Part shown: piece by piece, positions 1 through 7,616 of the stretch
Layout: each line of letters starts with the position of its first letter
Position numbering within the stretch: position 1 is the stretch's first letter
NCBI GenBank assembly: GCA_030042915.1
Contig: JASHYS010000013.1
Span: 1 to 9,683 of the forward strand
DNA length: 9,683 nt
Direction: 5' to 3'
DNA from: Acidobacteriaceae bacterium
Lineage (GTDB): Bacteria > Acidobacteriota > Terriglobia > Terriglobales > Acidobacteriaceae
Program-made: the position numbers and the translations under genes
The notes under the pieces: generated by a model
What the model saw: the letters and a program-made list of their open reading frames with translations, nothing else
Database searches by the model: none
What the model was told of the DNA's origin: nothing

Positions 1-947
1 TCCAATTCGTAGTTGCCCGGTGCGAGAACGACGTCCTGTTCGGCGATTGTGCAGTCCTCAGGCTGGCTGCCTGAGAATTCCGTTTCCAGCCCCGAGGGTC
101 CGGGCCAGGAGTGCAGGCCGGAATAAGAGGCAAGATTCCAATCGAAGCTGACCGGCAATGGGTCCCTGGCAAAGTTCGAATTGTTCGGCTCGCCCGAGTC
201 AGCGACCACCCAATGTTTTTCAATGAGAGTCTTCCAGAGTGTTTCGGCTTCACCTCCGTCATTGGCAGCAACCAGCCGATCGATCACCGAGAAAAGCTGC
301 GGGGCCTCCGTCTGGGGATCACTGACTGTGACGAGGCGCTGAGCAATGGCGACAGCACTCGGCAATTGGTCCTTAGCGAGGAGAAAATCGAGATATTGTC
401 GAAGCAGGGCTGGATTGTCATTCACGATCCTTCGCGTGATCTCGTTGGGATCGGGCGTCACGCGCCAGCACAGCTCGAATAGCATTCCCGTGCTGCCGGA
501 TGGCATTTCGGCTGTGCTCCTGGCCCATTCCCAAAATGCCGGCAGGTTGCTGCGGCGAAAATAGAAATTGGCAAGACTCCAACGAGGCAGGAAAGTGCGA
601 TCTATGGCGAACGCATTGAGGAGCAACTCCTCTGCATGCGCATAATTTCCTTCTGCTTCGAAGCGCAATCCCAGTTCGATGTTCGCTTGCGCGTTGTAGG
701 GGTCGAGCTTGATCGCCCGTTCAAGGAGCTGCTGCGCATGCGCATCATCGAAGAGCGCGAGACGCATGTAATACTCCCACGCGTCTGGTTCCAGCCGGAT
801 CGCCGCGCGGATGGATTCTTCGGAATCCTCTCGGAACAGATAGTCTGCGCGCGCGAGATTCCATGAGCACCAGATTGCGATTGTGCAAATCGCAGCGATG
901 CTCGCCCGCCAAGCGAGGGCGATGGGCCGCGTTTGAAGAGGGCTCAC
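1..947 (-). CDS. Membrane-anchored TPR protein, C-terminus cut by window edge
   Basis: The minus strand is open from a GTG at 947 to the left edge, giving 315 codons plus two bases. The product begins with a hydrophobic segment (about residues 8-28, with the core IAAICTIAIWCSW) and then carries TPR-like helical pairs: AIRLEPDAWEYYMRLAL at about 49-65, and RAIKLDPYNAQANIELGL followed by an AEGNYAHAEELLLNAF helix at about 77-113. The last visible part (about 265-315) is rich in Trp, Gly and Pro and looks like a beta-sandwich segment (FSGSQPEDC, then LAPGNYEL). The likely topology is one N-terminal membrane anchor with the repeats outside the cytoplasm, serving as a scaffold in envelope or polysaccharide assembly; that role is inference. 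An in-frame GTG at 965 is an alternative start, and neither has a strong ribosome site. It is transcribed away from the FecR-like gene. Confidence 0.82.
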   Translation of the reverse strand, partial: MSPLQTRPIALAWRASIAAICTIAIWCSWNLARADYLFREDSEESIRAAIRLEPDAWEYYMRLALFDDAHAQQLLERAIKLDPYNAQANIELGLRFEAEGNYAHAEELLLNAFAIDRTFLPRWSLANFYFRRSNLPAFWEWARSTAEMPSGSTGMLFELCWRVTPDPNEITRRIVNDNPALLRQYLDFLLAKDQLPSAVAIAQRLVTVSDPQTEAPQLFSVIDRLVAANDGGEAETLWKTLIEKHWVVADSGEPNNSNFARDPLPVSFDWNLASYSGLHSWPGPSGLETEFSGSQPEDCTIAEQDVVLAPGNYEL

Positions 948-1210
948 GGGAATCCAGCCTAACACCGGATTCGGTCTTATGAAAGACGCTTCTCGAGAGC
1001 CGGCCCGGATCTTCGAGTCATGTGATTTTTCTTTGCGTGTTGGGACTCTTACTTGAAGGTCGAAACGAAAGCAGGTGGAGGCGGCTGCGGATATGTATGA
1101 CACGTGCCTGACGGAACCAAAGAAAATAAATCCTGTGAAAACTTGCAAATGCTTCTATGCTGTGTATGTAGCTTAAAGATAGAGCAGGAATCTCTGCCGA
1201 GGAGCGAACG
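948..1210. other. Divergent intergenic region between TPR and FecR-like genes
   Basis: This 263-base gap separates two genes that point away from each other, so it should hold promoters for both. I see no convincing ORF in it. The part next to the FecR-like gene (about 1100-1190) is A/T-richer than its surroundings and contains the candidate promoter listed separately. On the minus side I could not find a convincing -35/-10 pair for the TPR gene. Confidence 0.6.
1143..1170 (+). promoter_or_regulatory. Candidate sigma-70 promoter for the FecR-like gene
   Basis: TTGCAA (1143-1148) and TATGTA (1165-1170) are separated by 16 bases and lie about 40 bases upstream of the ATG at 1211. Each box matches four of six consensus positions, so this is a plausible but weak call made by eye. 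Confidence 0.3.
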
Positions 1211-2050
1211 ATGAGCAAGAAGTGCAGTTTTCTCGCAACGCTATTGATCGTCATTTCCTTCTCGTACGCCCATGCAGCAGGGAGCAGCAGCTCAATCGGA
1301 ACCGTGAACGCACGAGGAGATGTGCGTGTCGATGGAAGCACGATTTGGGGCAACGCAACGCTGTTCGATGGCACTGCCGTGCAAACTGAAGACGCCAACG
1401 CCACGTTGCGGTTAGACAATGGAGCCGAGGTTACGCTGTCGATCAATTCGCGTGGCGTCGTTTACCACGATCACCTGCTCTTGTTGCAGGGCAAGGGTCA
1501 GTTCAAAGCGTCGCGCGCTTCATTCCACCTCGAGGCGGACGGCCTTTGTGTGGCTCCCGATGGATCGGATGCGCTAGGTTTTGTATCATTGGGCCCCGCG
1601 AATACGGTGGATGTTGCGGCTGTGTCGGGGAACCTCAACGTGATCGACGATACAGGTAACACCGTGGCGAGTTTATCGAAAGGGGTAGCGATATCGCTTC
1701 ACCCGGCTGCTGCAGCGGGCGCCCCGAAATTAGGGAACTTTTCGGAAGTTGGCTTAGTAACGACTGAAAGTAGTCACTACTACCTTACGAGCGCCAGTGG
1801 GGCGAAATACCAACTGGTTAATTGGCCGGTGAGCAAACTTCAGAAGTTCGTCGGCGACAAAGTCGAGGTGAGCGGTGTACTCGAGTCTGCTCCGACGTCG
1901 GGAGGGATTCCTCAGATCCTCCTAACGTCGATTCAGCTCAATGGTGGCATGACATCTGCAGCAAAGATCGGCTGGATCGCGGGTGGGATCGGGGGCGCGG
2001 CCGTCGCAATCGGTGTATACGAAGGGACCAAATCTTCCGCTAGTAAATGA
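1211..2050 (+). CDS. Secreted FecR-like domain protein
   Basis: This 279-residue protein has a Sec signal peptide (MSKKCSFLATLLIVISFSYAHA, likely cut after residue 22). A FecR-like beta-rich region follows at about 30-110: the GDVRVDG and FDGTAVQTEDANATLRL stretches and a later LLLLQGKGQFKAS match the usual FecR pattern of scaffold strands exposing a charged surface. A second beta-rich segment at about 180-245 (YYLTSASGAKYQLV, then KFVGDKVEVSGVLES) resembles small OB-like domains of exported acidobacterial proteins. The protein ends in a glycine-rich hydrophobic helix (GWIAGGIGGAAVAIGVYEG, about 253-271) that could insert into a membrane. There is no TonB receptor or sigma factor nearby, so classical iron signalling is unlikely; a surface or polymer-associated role is inference. 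A GAGGAG ribosome site lies at 1199-1204. Confidence 0.8.
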   Translation: MSKKCSFLATLLIVISFSYAHAAGSSSSIGTVNARGDVRVDGSTIWGNATLFDGTAVQTEDANATLRLDNGAEVTLSINSRGVVYHDHLLLLQGKGQFKASRASFHLEADGLCVAPDGSDALGFVSLGPANTVDVAAVSGNLNVIDDTGNTVASLSKGVAISLHPAAAAGAPKLGNFSEVGLVTTESSHYYLTSASGAKYQLVNWPVSKLQKFVGDKVEVSGVLESAPTSGGIPQILLTSIQLNGGMTSAAKIGWIAGGIGGAAVAIGVYEGTKSSASK

Positions 2051-2342
2051 GCTTAGAATAAGCAATCGTCGAGGGTCACGACCACCTTTAGATGGATTGG
2101 TTACCTGAGTACAAACCATCCGGACAGGTTTCGTAGTGCACGTGACTGACATTTTTCTCTTTCCTTTTCGATGGGTTCGTGCTAACGTTCGCGTTAAGTC
2201 GTTGGCTGCCGTGGATCCTAAAGCGGAGCCATAGAGAAAAGTCAGCGATTTGAACAGCCCCGGGACCTTGGGACTGAAGAGTGCGAAGCATGCCCGAAAT
2301 TTCCCACGCAGAGTGATCCATCCCTCCCAGCATTGAAATGGA
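2051..2342. other. Probable leader of the exopolysaccharide operon
   Basis: This 292-base gap on the coding side has no ORF that I trust. Right after the FecR-like stop sits a 5-bp hairpin (GCTTA-GAA-TAAGC, 2051-2063) with no T tract, so it is not an intrinsic terminator. An 18-base unbroken pyrimidine tract runs from 2152 to 2169. A second hairpin (TAACG-TTCG-CGTTA) lies at 2183-2196. I could not pick a convincing promoter, so the operon from 2343 may have its own start here or be read through from 1211. The length and structure fit a regulated leader, which is inference. Confidence 0.45.
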
Positions 2343-2615
2343 ATGAAGGTCCTCAAGCCGCGATCGCGGATGATCAGCATCCGGCTGTCTGAAGAAGAGT
2401 ATGAAAGTCTCTGCCGTCTGTCGGCAGTGACCGGCGCCCACAGCCTCTCTGACCTGGCGCGTAACGCGATGCGCCTGTTCTTAAGCGTCACCACTCATGA
2501 TCGATTCTTAGCCGACCCCACGCGGGTGGTGCAGGCGCAAATGGAGATTCTTAGCCGGCGGATCGATGAGCTGAGAGAGCAGATTATCGCGACGGAGCGG
2601 TCGGCACCACAGTGA
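2343..2615 (+). CDS. Small ribbon-helix-helix (CopG/MetJ-type) DNA-binding protein
   Basis: This 90-residue protein has the RHH signature: a basic strand (RMISIRLS, 9-16), helix A (EEEYESLCRLSAVTG, 17-31) and helix B after a turn (SLSDLARNAMRLFLS, 34-48). RHH proteins dimerise through the strand, which lies in the DNA major groove. A charged amphipathic helix follows (about 62-84, RVVQAQMEILSRRIDELREQ), likely a coiled coil for oligomerisation. No toxin gene adjoins it, so it is less likely to be an antitoxin. It heads the export genes, 93 bases before the Wza-like start, and may regulate the operon or itself (inference). The ribosome site before the ATG at 2343 is weak; an ATG at 2370, directly before the strand, is the alternative start. 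Confidence 0.75.
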   Translation: MKVLKPRSRMISIRLSEEEYESLCRLSAVTGAHSLSDLARNAMRLFLSVTTHDRFLADPTRVVQAQMEILSRRIDELREQIIATERSAPQ

Positions 2616-2708
2616 TTGCCAAGAGCTCCCAAGGGCAGGGAGCCTTGGATCCAAGTTACTCAACACGCACCAGTTGTCGACCCGGCTTCGGCGACCGAGG
2701 GAGCTTAT

Positions 2709-3686
2709 ATGAAGAGCATGGCACTTGTCGGTCTAGCATTTGCCGCAGGAGTTGCGGCGTCAGCACAGCAGGCTTCCGTTCCGCTCCATGAAGGGGCGGG
2801 CGCCACGACCCTGAGCGACGTTTCGAACCTGCCAGTGGCTAAGATCGGCCACGATGATCTGATTGGCGTGACGGTTTACGACGCTCCCGAATTGACCCGC
2901 ACAATCCGGGTAAATCCGGAGGGTGATATTCGGCTGCCGATGGTGAAGCAGCCCATCCACGCTGCCGGCCTTTATCCCGAGGATTTAGAGAAAGCAATTG
3001 CGGACGCGTTGGTCAGCGATCACGTGCTGGTAGACCCGGTTGTTACCGTCTCCATCGTTGAATATCGAAGCCGTCCGATCACCGTAGTCGGCGAAGTGAA
3101 AACCCCGTTGACGTTTCAGGCGACGGGAAATGTGACTCTTCTTGATGCCATATCCCGAGCCCAGGGTTTGACCGAGAATGCCGGCTCGGAAATCCTGGTG
3201 AGTCAGCAGACGCAGGATGCGGACGGCAAACCATCGACACTCGTTCAGCGCATCCCCGCCCGCGGCCTCCTCGACGGGTCGAATCCATCGTTGGATTTGG
3301 CATTGCAGGGTGGAGAGGTTATTCGAGTTCCCGAAGCTGGACGGGTTTATGTGGTTGGGGACGTAAAGAAACCGGGCGCTTTTTACATCACAGACGGCTC
3401 GGAAAGCAGCGTGTTGAAGGCACTGGCGCTTTCTGAGGGATTGGACAGTTTTTCCTCGCACACTGCGTATATCTATCGCCTGGAGGACAACGGTAAGGGC
3501 CGAAAAGAGATTCCCATAGAACTGAAGAAGATCATGAATCGCAAGTTGCCCGACGTGGCGCTGGAGGCGGATGACATCCTCTATATCCCCAACGCGAACG
3601 GTGCCAAAGCGAGCCTGAAGGTTCTTGAAGAATCAGTGGGCGTCGGCACCGCCCTCAGCACCGCATTGATCATCTACGCACACTAA
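2709..3686 (+). CDS. Polysaccharide biosynthesis/export protein, Wza family
   Basis: This 325-residue protein is the likely outer-membrane or periplasmic exit component for the polymer. It has a signal peptide (MKSMALVGLAFAAGVAASA, cut before QQAS), a Poly_export region at about 44-117 (IGHDDLIGVTVYDAPEL, then VNPEGDIRLPMV) and two SLBB-like repeats. The first starts at about 122 (RPITVVGEVKTPLTF); the second at about 212 (RVYVVGDVKKPGAFYI) and ends in ADDILYIP near 295. There is no lipobox cysteine, unlike E. coli Wza, so acylation is not expected. A short hydrophobic tail (VGVGTALSTALIIYAH) closes it. The start at 2709 is chosen because a GAGGGAG ribosome site precedes it and it begins the signal peptide; the frame stays open back to a TTG at 2616. 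Seventeen bases separate it from the Wzc-like gene. Confidence 0.92.
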   Translation: MKSMALVGLAFAAGVAASAQQASVPLHEGAGATTLSDVSNLPVAKIGHDDLIGVTVYDAPELTRTIRVNPEGDIRLPMVKQPIHAAGLYPEDLEKAIADALVSDHVLVDPVVTVSIVEYRSRPITVVGEVKTPLTFQATGNVTLLDAISRAQGLTENAGSEILVSQQTQDADGKPSTLVQRIPARGLLDGSNPSLDLALQGGEVIRVPEAGRVYVVGDVKKPGAFYITDGSESSVLKALALSEGLDSFSSHTAYIYRLEDNGKGRKEIPIELKKIMNRKLPDVALEADDILYIPNANGAKASLKVLEESVGVGTALSTALIIYAH

Positions 3687-3703
3687 TTCGCACGGAGAGG
3701 GCA

Positions 3704-5944
3704 ATGCCTCAATTACCAAGAAGCGTGGAAGTTCTTGCTCCTGAACATCCGGCAGCTCTAACAGTTCCGGCCTATTATTCGCACTTCGCAGCGCAAGAAG
3801 AAACTGAATCGGCGGGCCCCGCTGTCCCGCTATCGCACTATTTTTGGATTCTCCGCCGCCACCTTTGGAAGATCCTGGCGTTTGTTGCAACGTGCCTGCT
3901 CGCGACTTTTGTGGTGTCGGCTAGAATGCAGCCGATTTACGAGTCCACCGCAACTGTGGATGTGGACCGCCAGGCACCGTCGGAGGTGGTGGGCGAGGAT
4001 TCGACACGTTCAGGCGTCCCCAACGACGCGGATCAGTTCCTGGCAACTCAGATCAAGCTGATTCAGTCCGATGGTGTGCTGCGGCCCGTCGCCGAACAGT
4101 TCCACCTCCTCAGCCGGGAGGGCCAAACCAAAAGTGATGCAACCGAGCGTGAGCAACTGCTTGCTGCTGCACCGGTAACTTTGAGGCAATTGAAAGTGAC
4201 GCGGCCTCCGAACACGTATCTTCTGCTCATCAGTTATCGCTCGCCGGACACGCATCTCGCCGCTGATGTGGCAAATGCCATCGCCAATTCCTACTTGCTG
4301 CAAACCTATAACCTGCGCATTCGTTCGGCGGCCGGTTTGTCGACCTTTATGGAAAAGCAGCTCGATGAACTGAAAGCAAAAATGGAGCAATCCAGTTTGG
4401 CATTGGCCCAGTTTGAGAAGGACCTCGATGTTATCAACCCCGAAGAGAAGACCAACATCCTTTCAGCGCGGCTTCTGGAATTAAACACTGACTATACGAC
4501 GGCCCAGGCGGATCGTGTTCGGGCCGAAGCGGCATGGAATGCGATCATGTCCGGTTCTCCAGAGGCCGCGGCGGCATCTTCGCAGGGAGATGCGCTGATC
4601 AAGCTGAATGACACGCTCGATCAAGCGCGCCAACGGCTGGCATTAGTCAAAGCCACATACGGCACGACCCACCCGGAGTACCGCAAGGCAGCTTCTGAAC
4701 TTGCCGAAGTGCAGAGGCAGTTCGATGAAACCCGCCGCAGCATTGCTGATCGAGTGCAGACCCAATACAAGGAAAGCGTGAACCGCGAACAGATGCTCCA
4801 GGCGGCGGTGAGCAAAGCCAAGGCGGAGTGGGACCATGTGAATGCACGCTCCTTCGAGTACCAGCAACTGAAGCAGGAAGCGGATGCCGACAAAGCGCTC
4901 TATAACGAACTCATCAAAAAGATCCGGGAAGCCGATATCAATGCAGGCTTCCAGAACAACAACATCCGGATCGCGGATCTGGCGCGCCCTGCGCTGCGGC
5001 CGGTCTTTCCGAATACCAAGCTCAATTTGATTCTGGCGTTGGTCTTCTCAACACTGCTGGCAGTGGGGGCGACATTGCTGCTTGATTCGCTTGACACCAC
5101 CCTCCGTGACCCCGCTGAGGCTAGCCGCTTCCTCGGGGCAGACGTGATTGCGGCAATGCCGAGCGATCGAATCGCGGCTCAGCTTCCCCGTCCAGTGGCT
5201 GAAATTGCTCCAACACAAATGGTTCCGACAAGCATCGATAAAGAGAGGCGAAAAGGCTATTACCACTCTGTGTCGAGCTTCGACGAGGCTGTCCGGACGC
5301 TCCGCAACACGATTCTTTTGTCCGATTTTGAAGGGCGATTACACTCCATCGTACTCACCAGCGCGACCCCTGGAGAAGGGAAGACAACCCTTGCTGCTCA
5401 TCTCGCCATCGCGCATGCCGATCGCGGGAACAGGACCTTGCTCGTCGATGGCGACCTGCGCCGTCCAAGCTTGCATGCCAAATTCGGCTTGACGCCGGAC
5501 CGAGGACTTTCAAACATTCTCACCGGCGAATTATCCTGGCAGGAAACCGTCATCCCTATCGAAAACAAACCAAACCTGAGTCTTCTGCCGGCCGGGTTGG
5601 GCTCTCATCGAGCGGCCGACCTGATTGGGCCACGCCTCTCCACATTGCTTGACGAGTTTGCTAAAGAGTTTGCGCTGGTCATTCTCGACTCGCCACCGCT
5701 GCTGGGGTTTGCCGAGTGCCTGCAGATGGCTGCGGCTGCAGACGGCGTCCTGATTGTTACCTGTGCTGGAGAAACCAGGCGCAGAGCTGTAGCCGAGGTA
5801 GTTAGCACGCTCCGGCGGCTCAGAGCAAACATTGTCGGGGTGGTGCTGAACCAAATGACCCGCAGTACGGCTCCCGATGGATACGGATATCACGGATATT
5901 ATGGAAAATATTATTCAAATTACCAGAAGTCAGCCGCGTCATAA
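3704..5944 (+). CDS. Polysaccharide co-polymerase with BY-kinase domain (Wzc/CpsD type)
   Basis: This 746-residue inner-membrane protein joins a Wzz-type chain-length domain to a bacterial tyrosine kinase. The first membrane helix is at about 55-73 and the second at about 440-462, after a Pro-containing RPVFPNTK segment. Between them lies a long periplasmic part, largely coiled coil (about 195-420), with a GNVR-like end. The cytoplasmic kinase shows the oligomerisation motif EAVRTLR (528-534), Walker A PGEGKTT (556-562), Walker A' LLVDGDLRRP (D582, D584) and Walker B VILDSPP (D662). A tail cluster has seven tyrosines within 727-740, the expected autophosphorylation sites. All key residues are present. 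About 45 soluble residues precede the first helix. A GGAGAGG ribosome site precedes the ATG. No cognate tyrosine phosphatase is seen in the window. Confidence 0.95.
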   Translation: MPQLPRSVEVLAPEHPAALTVPAYYSHFAAQEETESAGPAVPLSHYFWILRRHLWKILAFVATCLLATFVVSARMQPIYESTATVDVDRQAPSEVVGEDSTRSGVPNDADQFLATQIKLIQSDGVLRPVAEQFHLLSREGQTKSDATEREQLLAAAPVTLRQLKVTRPPNTYLLLISYRSPDTHLAADVANAIANSYLLQTYNLRIRSAAGLSTFMEKQLDELKAKMEQSSLALAQFEKDLDVINPEEKTNILSARLLELNTDYTTAQADRVRAEAAWNAIMSGSPEAAAASSQGDALIKLNDTLDQARQRLALVKATYGTTHPEYRKAASELAEVQRQFDETRRSIADRVQTQYKESVNREQMLQAAVSKAKAEWDHVNARSFEYQQLKQEADADKALYNELIKKIREADINAGFQNNNIRIADLARPALRPVFPNTKLNLILALVFSTLLAVGATLLLDSLDTTLRDPAEASRFLGADVIAAMPSDRIAAQLPRPVAEIAPTQMVPTSIDKERRKGYYHSVSSFDEAVRTLRNTILLSDFEGRLHSIVLTSATPGEGKTTLAAHLAIAHADRGNRTLLVDGDLRRPSLHAKFGLTPDRGLSNILTGELSWQETVIPIENKPNLSLLPAGLGSHRAADLIGPRLSTLLDEFAKEFALVILDSPPLLGFAECLQMAAAADGVLIVTCAGETRRRAVAEVVSTLRRLRANIVGVVLNQMTRSTAPDGYGYHGYYGKYYSNYQKSAAS

Positions 5945-6092
5945 ATTGACTAACCGCATGGCCTACGACAGGCTTGGCGTTTGGAAAGAATCGATGGCCC
6001 GGTGTGTATCTCCGGGGTGTGGACAGATCTTAAGGCAAGTTTGGCCAGACGCGATTCAGAATGAACGGGAAGAAATCGGACCGGGCAACTAG
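5945..6092. other. Gap between Wzc-like and WecA-like genes, possible 44-codon ORF
   Basis: The 148 bases contain no terminator, so the two flanking genes are probably co-transcribed. An ATG at 5958 opens a 44-codon frame (starting MAYDRLGVWKES) whose TAG directly abuts the ATG at 6093. It has no clear ribosome site and no recognisable domain. If translated, it could couple ribosomes into the WecA-like gene, whose own ribosome site is weak. I treat it as unproven. Confidence 0.25.
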
Positions 6093-7616
6093 ATGTACTC
6101 GCTCATCTTCTTAGGTGTGACCTCTTTCGTTTTGTCGCTTCTTCTGACTCCCTGGGTCCGGGACTGCGCACGGCGTTTGGATTTGGTCGACAAACCTGAT
6201 AACGATCGAAAAGTCCACAAGGTGCCCATTCCCCGGGTCGGGGGTATTCCGATCTTCGTGTCGTTTGTGGCCGCGTATGGGATGCTTCTCATCGTCGGGC
6301 TAAGCGCGGGTAACTTCGTGCGGTCTGGACTTCCCTTTACCCTTCGTCTTCTTCCCGCTACGATGGCCGTCTTAGCCCTTGGACTCATCGATGACATCAA
6401 GGGCATTCGTCCCTGGCAGAAACTCACCGGCCAAGTGATTGCCGCGCTCCTCGCTTGGGCGGGTGGAATTCACGTCCATGCCATTGGTGGCCACGCTTTT
6501 CCAACTACTGTCAGCTTTGCTGTCACAATTCTTTGGATCGTGGCCTGTACGAACGCCGTGAACCTGATCGACGGCGTCGACGGGCTCGCCACTGGTGTTG
6601 GTCTCTTTGCTACCGTCACCATGCTCATCGCCGCGCTTCTTGACAACAATATCAATCTGGCACTGGCAACAGCTCCCCTTGCGGGAGCACTGCTGGGCTT
6701 TCTCCGCTTCAATTTCAATCCTGCGTCTATCTTCCTCGGAGATTGCGGCAGCCTTACTATCGGCTTTCTGCTCGGCTGTTACGGCGTTGTGTGGAGCGAG
6801 AAGTCTACGACACTCCTGGGCATGACCGCACCTCTGCTTGCTCTCTCCGTTCCGTTATTGGATACGGGCCTGGCCATTGTCCGGCGGTTCCTACGCCAGC
6901 AACCCATCTTCCATGCCGATCGTGCCCACATCCATCACCAACTGCTCTCTCGCGGACTAACACCCCGTCGCGTTGTACTCGTTCTTTATGCCTCCTGTTC
7001 ACTCGCTGCAGCCGCGTCACTCGTACTAACAGTAACTCACGGACAATTCCGCGGCGTCATCATTATCCTCGTCTGCCTGGCTGCGTGGCTCGGGGTCCAG
7101 CATCTTGGCTACAGCGAATTCAGCGTTGGAAGCCGCCTGGTCCTGGGCGGCGGGTTTCGCAACCTGCTCAACGCGCAGCTTGCACTCGGCGCATTTGAAC
7201 AGGAATTCTCCTCCGCTGGAAGCATTGAAGAGGCTTGGGAAGTACTTTGCCGCGCGTACAGTCAATTTGGCTTCTCCGGAGTTGTGATGTCGATCGACGG
7301 AATCAAGCGCGAAAGTGGTGCGACCGCCGGTTGGCACGTTCGCATTGATTTTCCACAGTGTGGCTATATCAACCTGGTGCGAGACGCGGTTGTCACGAGT
7401 CGCTGCGCGGCTGCTCTGCCTTTCGTCGATTGTGTCTGGCGCATTCTTCCCCGCATGTTCAACAAGGAGGACTTGCAAGAGTTTGTAACCATGGCCGCCC
7501 CTGAAGATTGTGGAGACTTGGGAAATGCTAAAGGACGAAGCGGCGTGGGTGAGCCGGCACGACCATCGGAGAGCGGGAACCTAGCCCTCCCGCGGCTACC
7601 CGACGCCATTTCCTGA
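6093..7616 (+). CDS. WecA/MraY-type polyprenyl-phosphate sugar-1-P transferase with C-terminal extension
   Basis: This 507-residue enzyme should transfer a sugar-1-phosphate (GlcNAc-1-P in WecA) from a UDP-sugar to undecaprenyl phosphate, starting the repeat unit on the cytoplasmic face. About eleven hydrophobic helices fill residues 1-338. Diagnostic motifs are present: HKVPIPRVGGIP near the start, IDD (D100, D101), NAVNLIDGVDGLA (154-166, with D160 and D163), FLGDCGS (214-220) and HIHH (279-282). The sugar cannot be read from sequence. Unusually, about 165 soluble residues follow the last helix (340-507), including an Ala/Glu-rich helical part (SIEEAWEVLCRAYSQFGF) and a disordered-looking end. 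Typical WecA proteins are near 350-370 residues. The ATG at 6093 is the only good start, with a weak ribosome site. It closes the operon. Confidence 0.92.
   Translation: MYSLIFLGVTSFVLSLLLTPWVRDCARRLDLVDKPDNDRKVHKVPIPRVGGIPIFVSFVAAYGMLLIVGLSAGNFVRSGLPFTLRLLPATMAVLALGLIDDIKGIRPWQKLTGQVIAALLAWAGGIHVHAIGGHAFPTTVSFAVTILWIVACTNAVNLIDGVDGLATGVGLFATVTMLIAALLDNNINLALATAPLAGALLGFLRFNFNPASIFLGDCGSLTIGFLLGCYGVVWSEKSTTLLGMTAPLLALSVPLLDTGLAIVRRFLRQQPIFHADRAHIHHQLLSRGLTPRRVVLVLYASCSLAAAASLVLTVTHGQFRGVIIILVCLAAWLGVQHLGYSEFSVGSRLVLGGGFRNLLNAQLALGAFEQEFSSAGSIEEAWEVLCRAYSQFGFSGVVMSIDGIKRESGATAGWHVRIDFPQCGYINLVRDAVVTSRCAAALPFVDCVWRILPRMFNKEDLQEFVTMAAPEDCGDLGNAKGRSGVGEPARPSESGNLALPRLPDAIS

Noticed and set aside
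111..866. Three plus-strand frames opposite the left TPR gene
   Set aside because: They lack family features, while the minus strand gives a clear TPR protein over the same bases.
1922..2494. Minus-strand frames of 190 and 117 codons over the leader and RHH gene
   Set aside because: Their composition is unlike a protein family, they overlap each other, and they run antisense to the well-supported RHH and FecR-like genes.
2616..2708. In-frame upstream extension of the Wza-like protein from a TTG touching the RHH stop
   Set aside because: The extension would bury the signal peptide, and the ATG at 2709 has a good GAGGGAG ribosome site.
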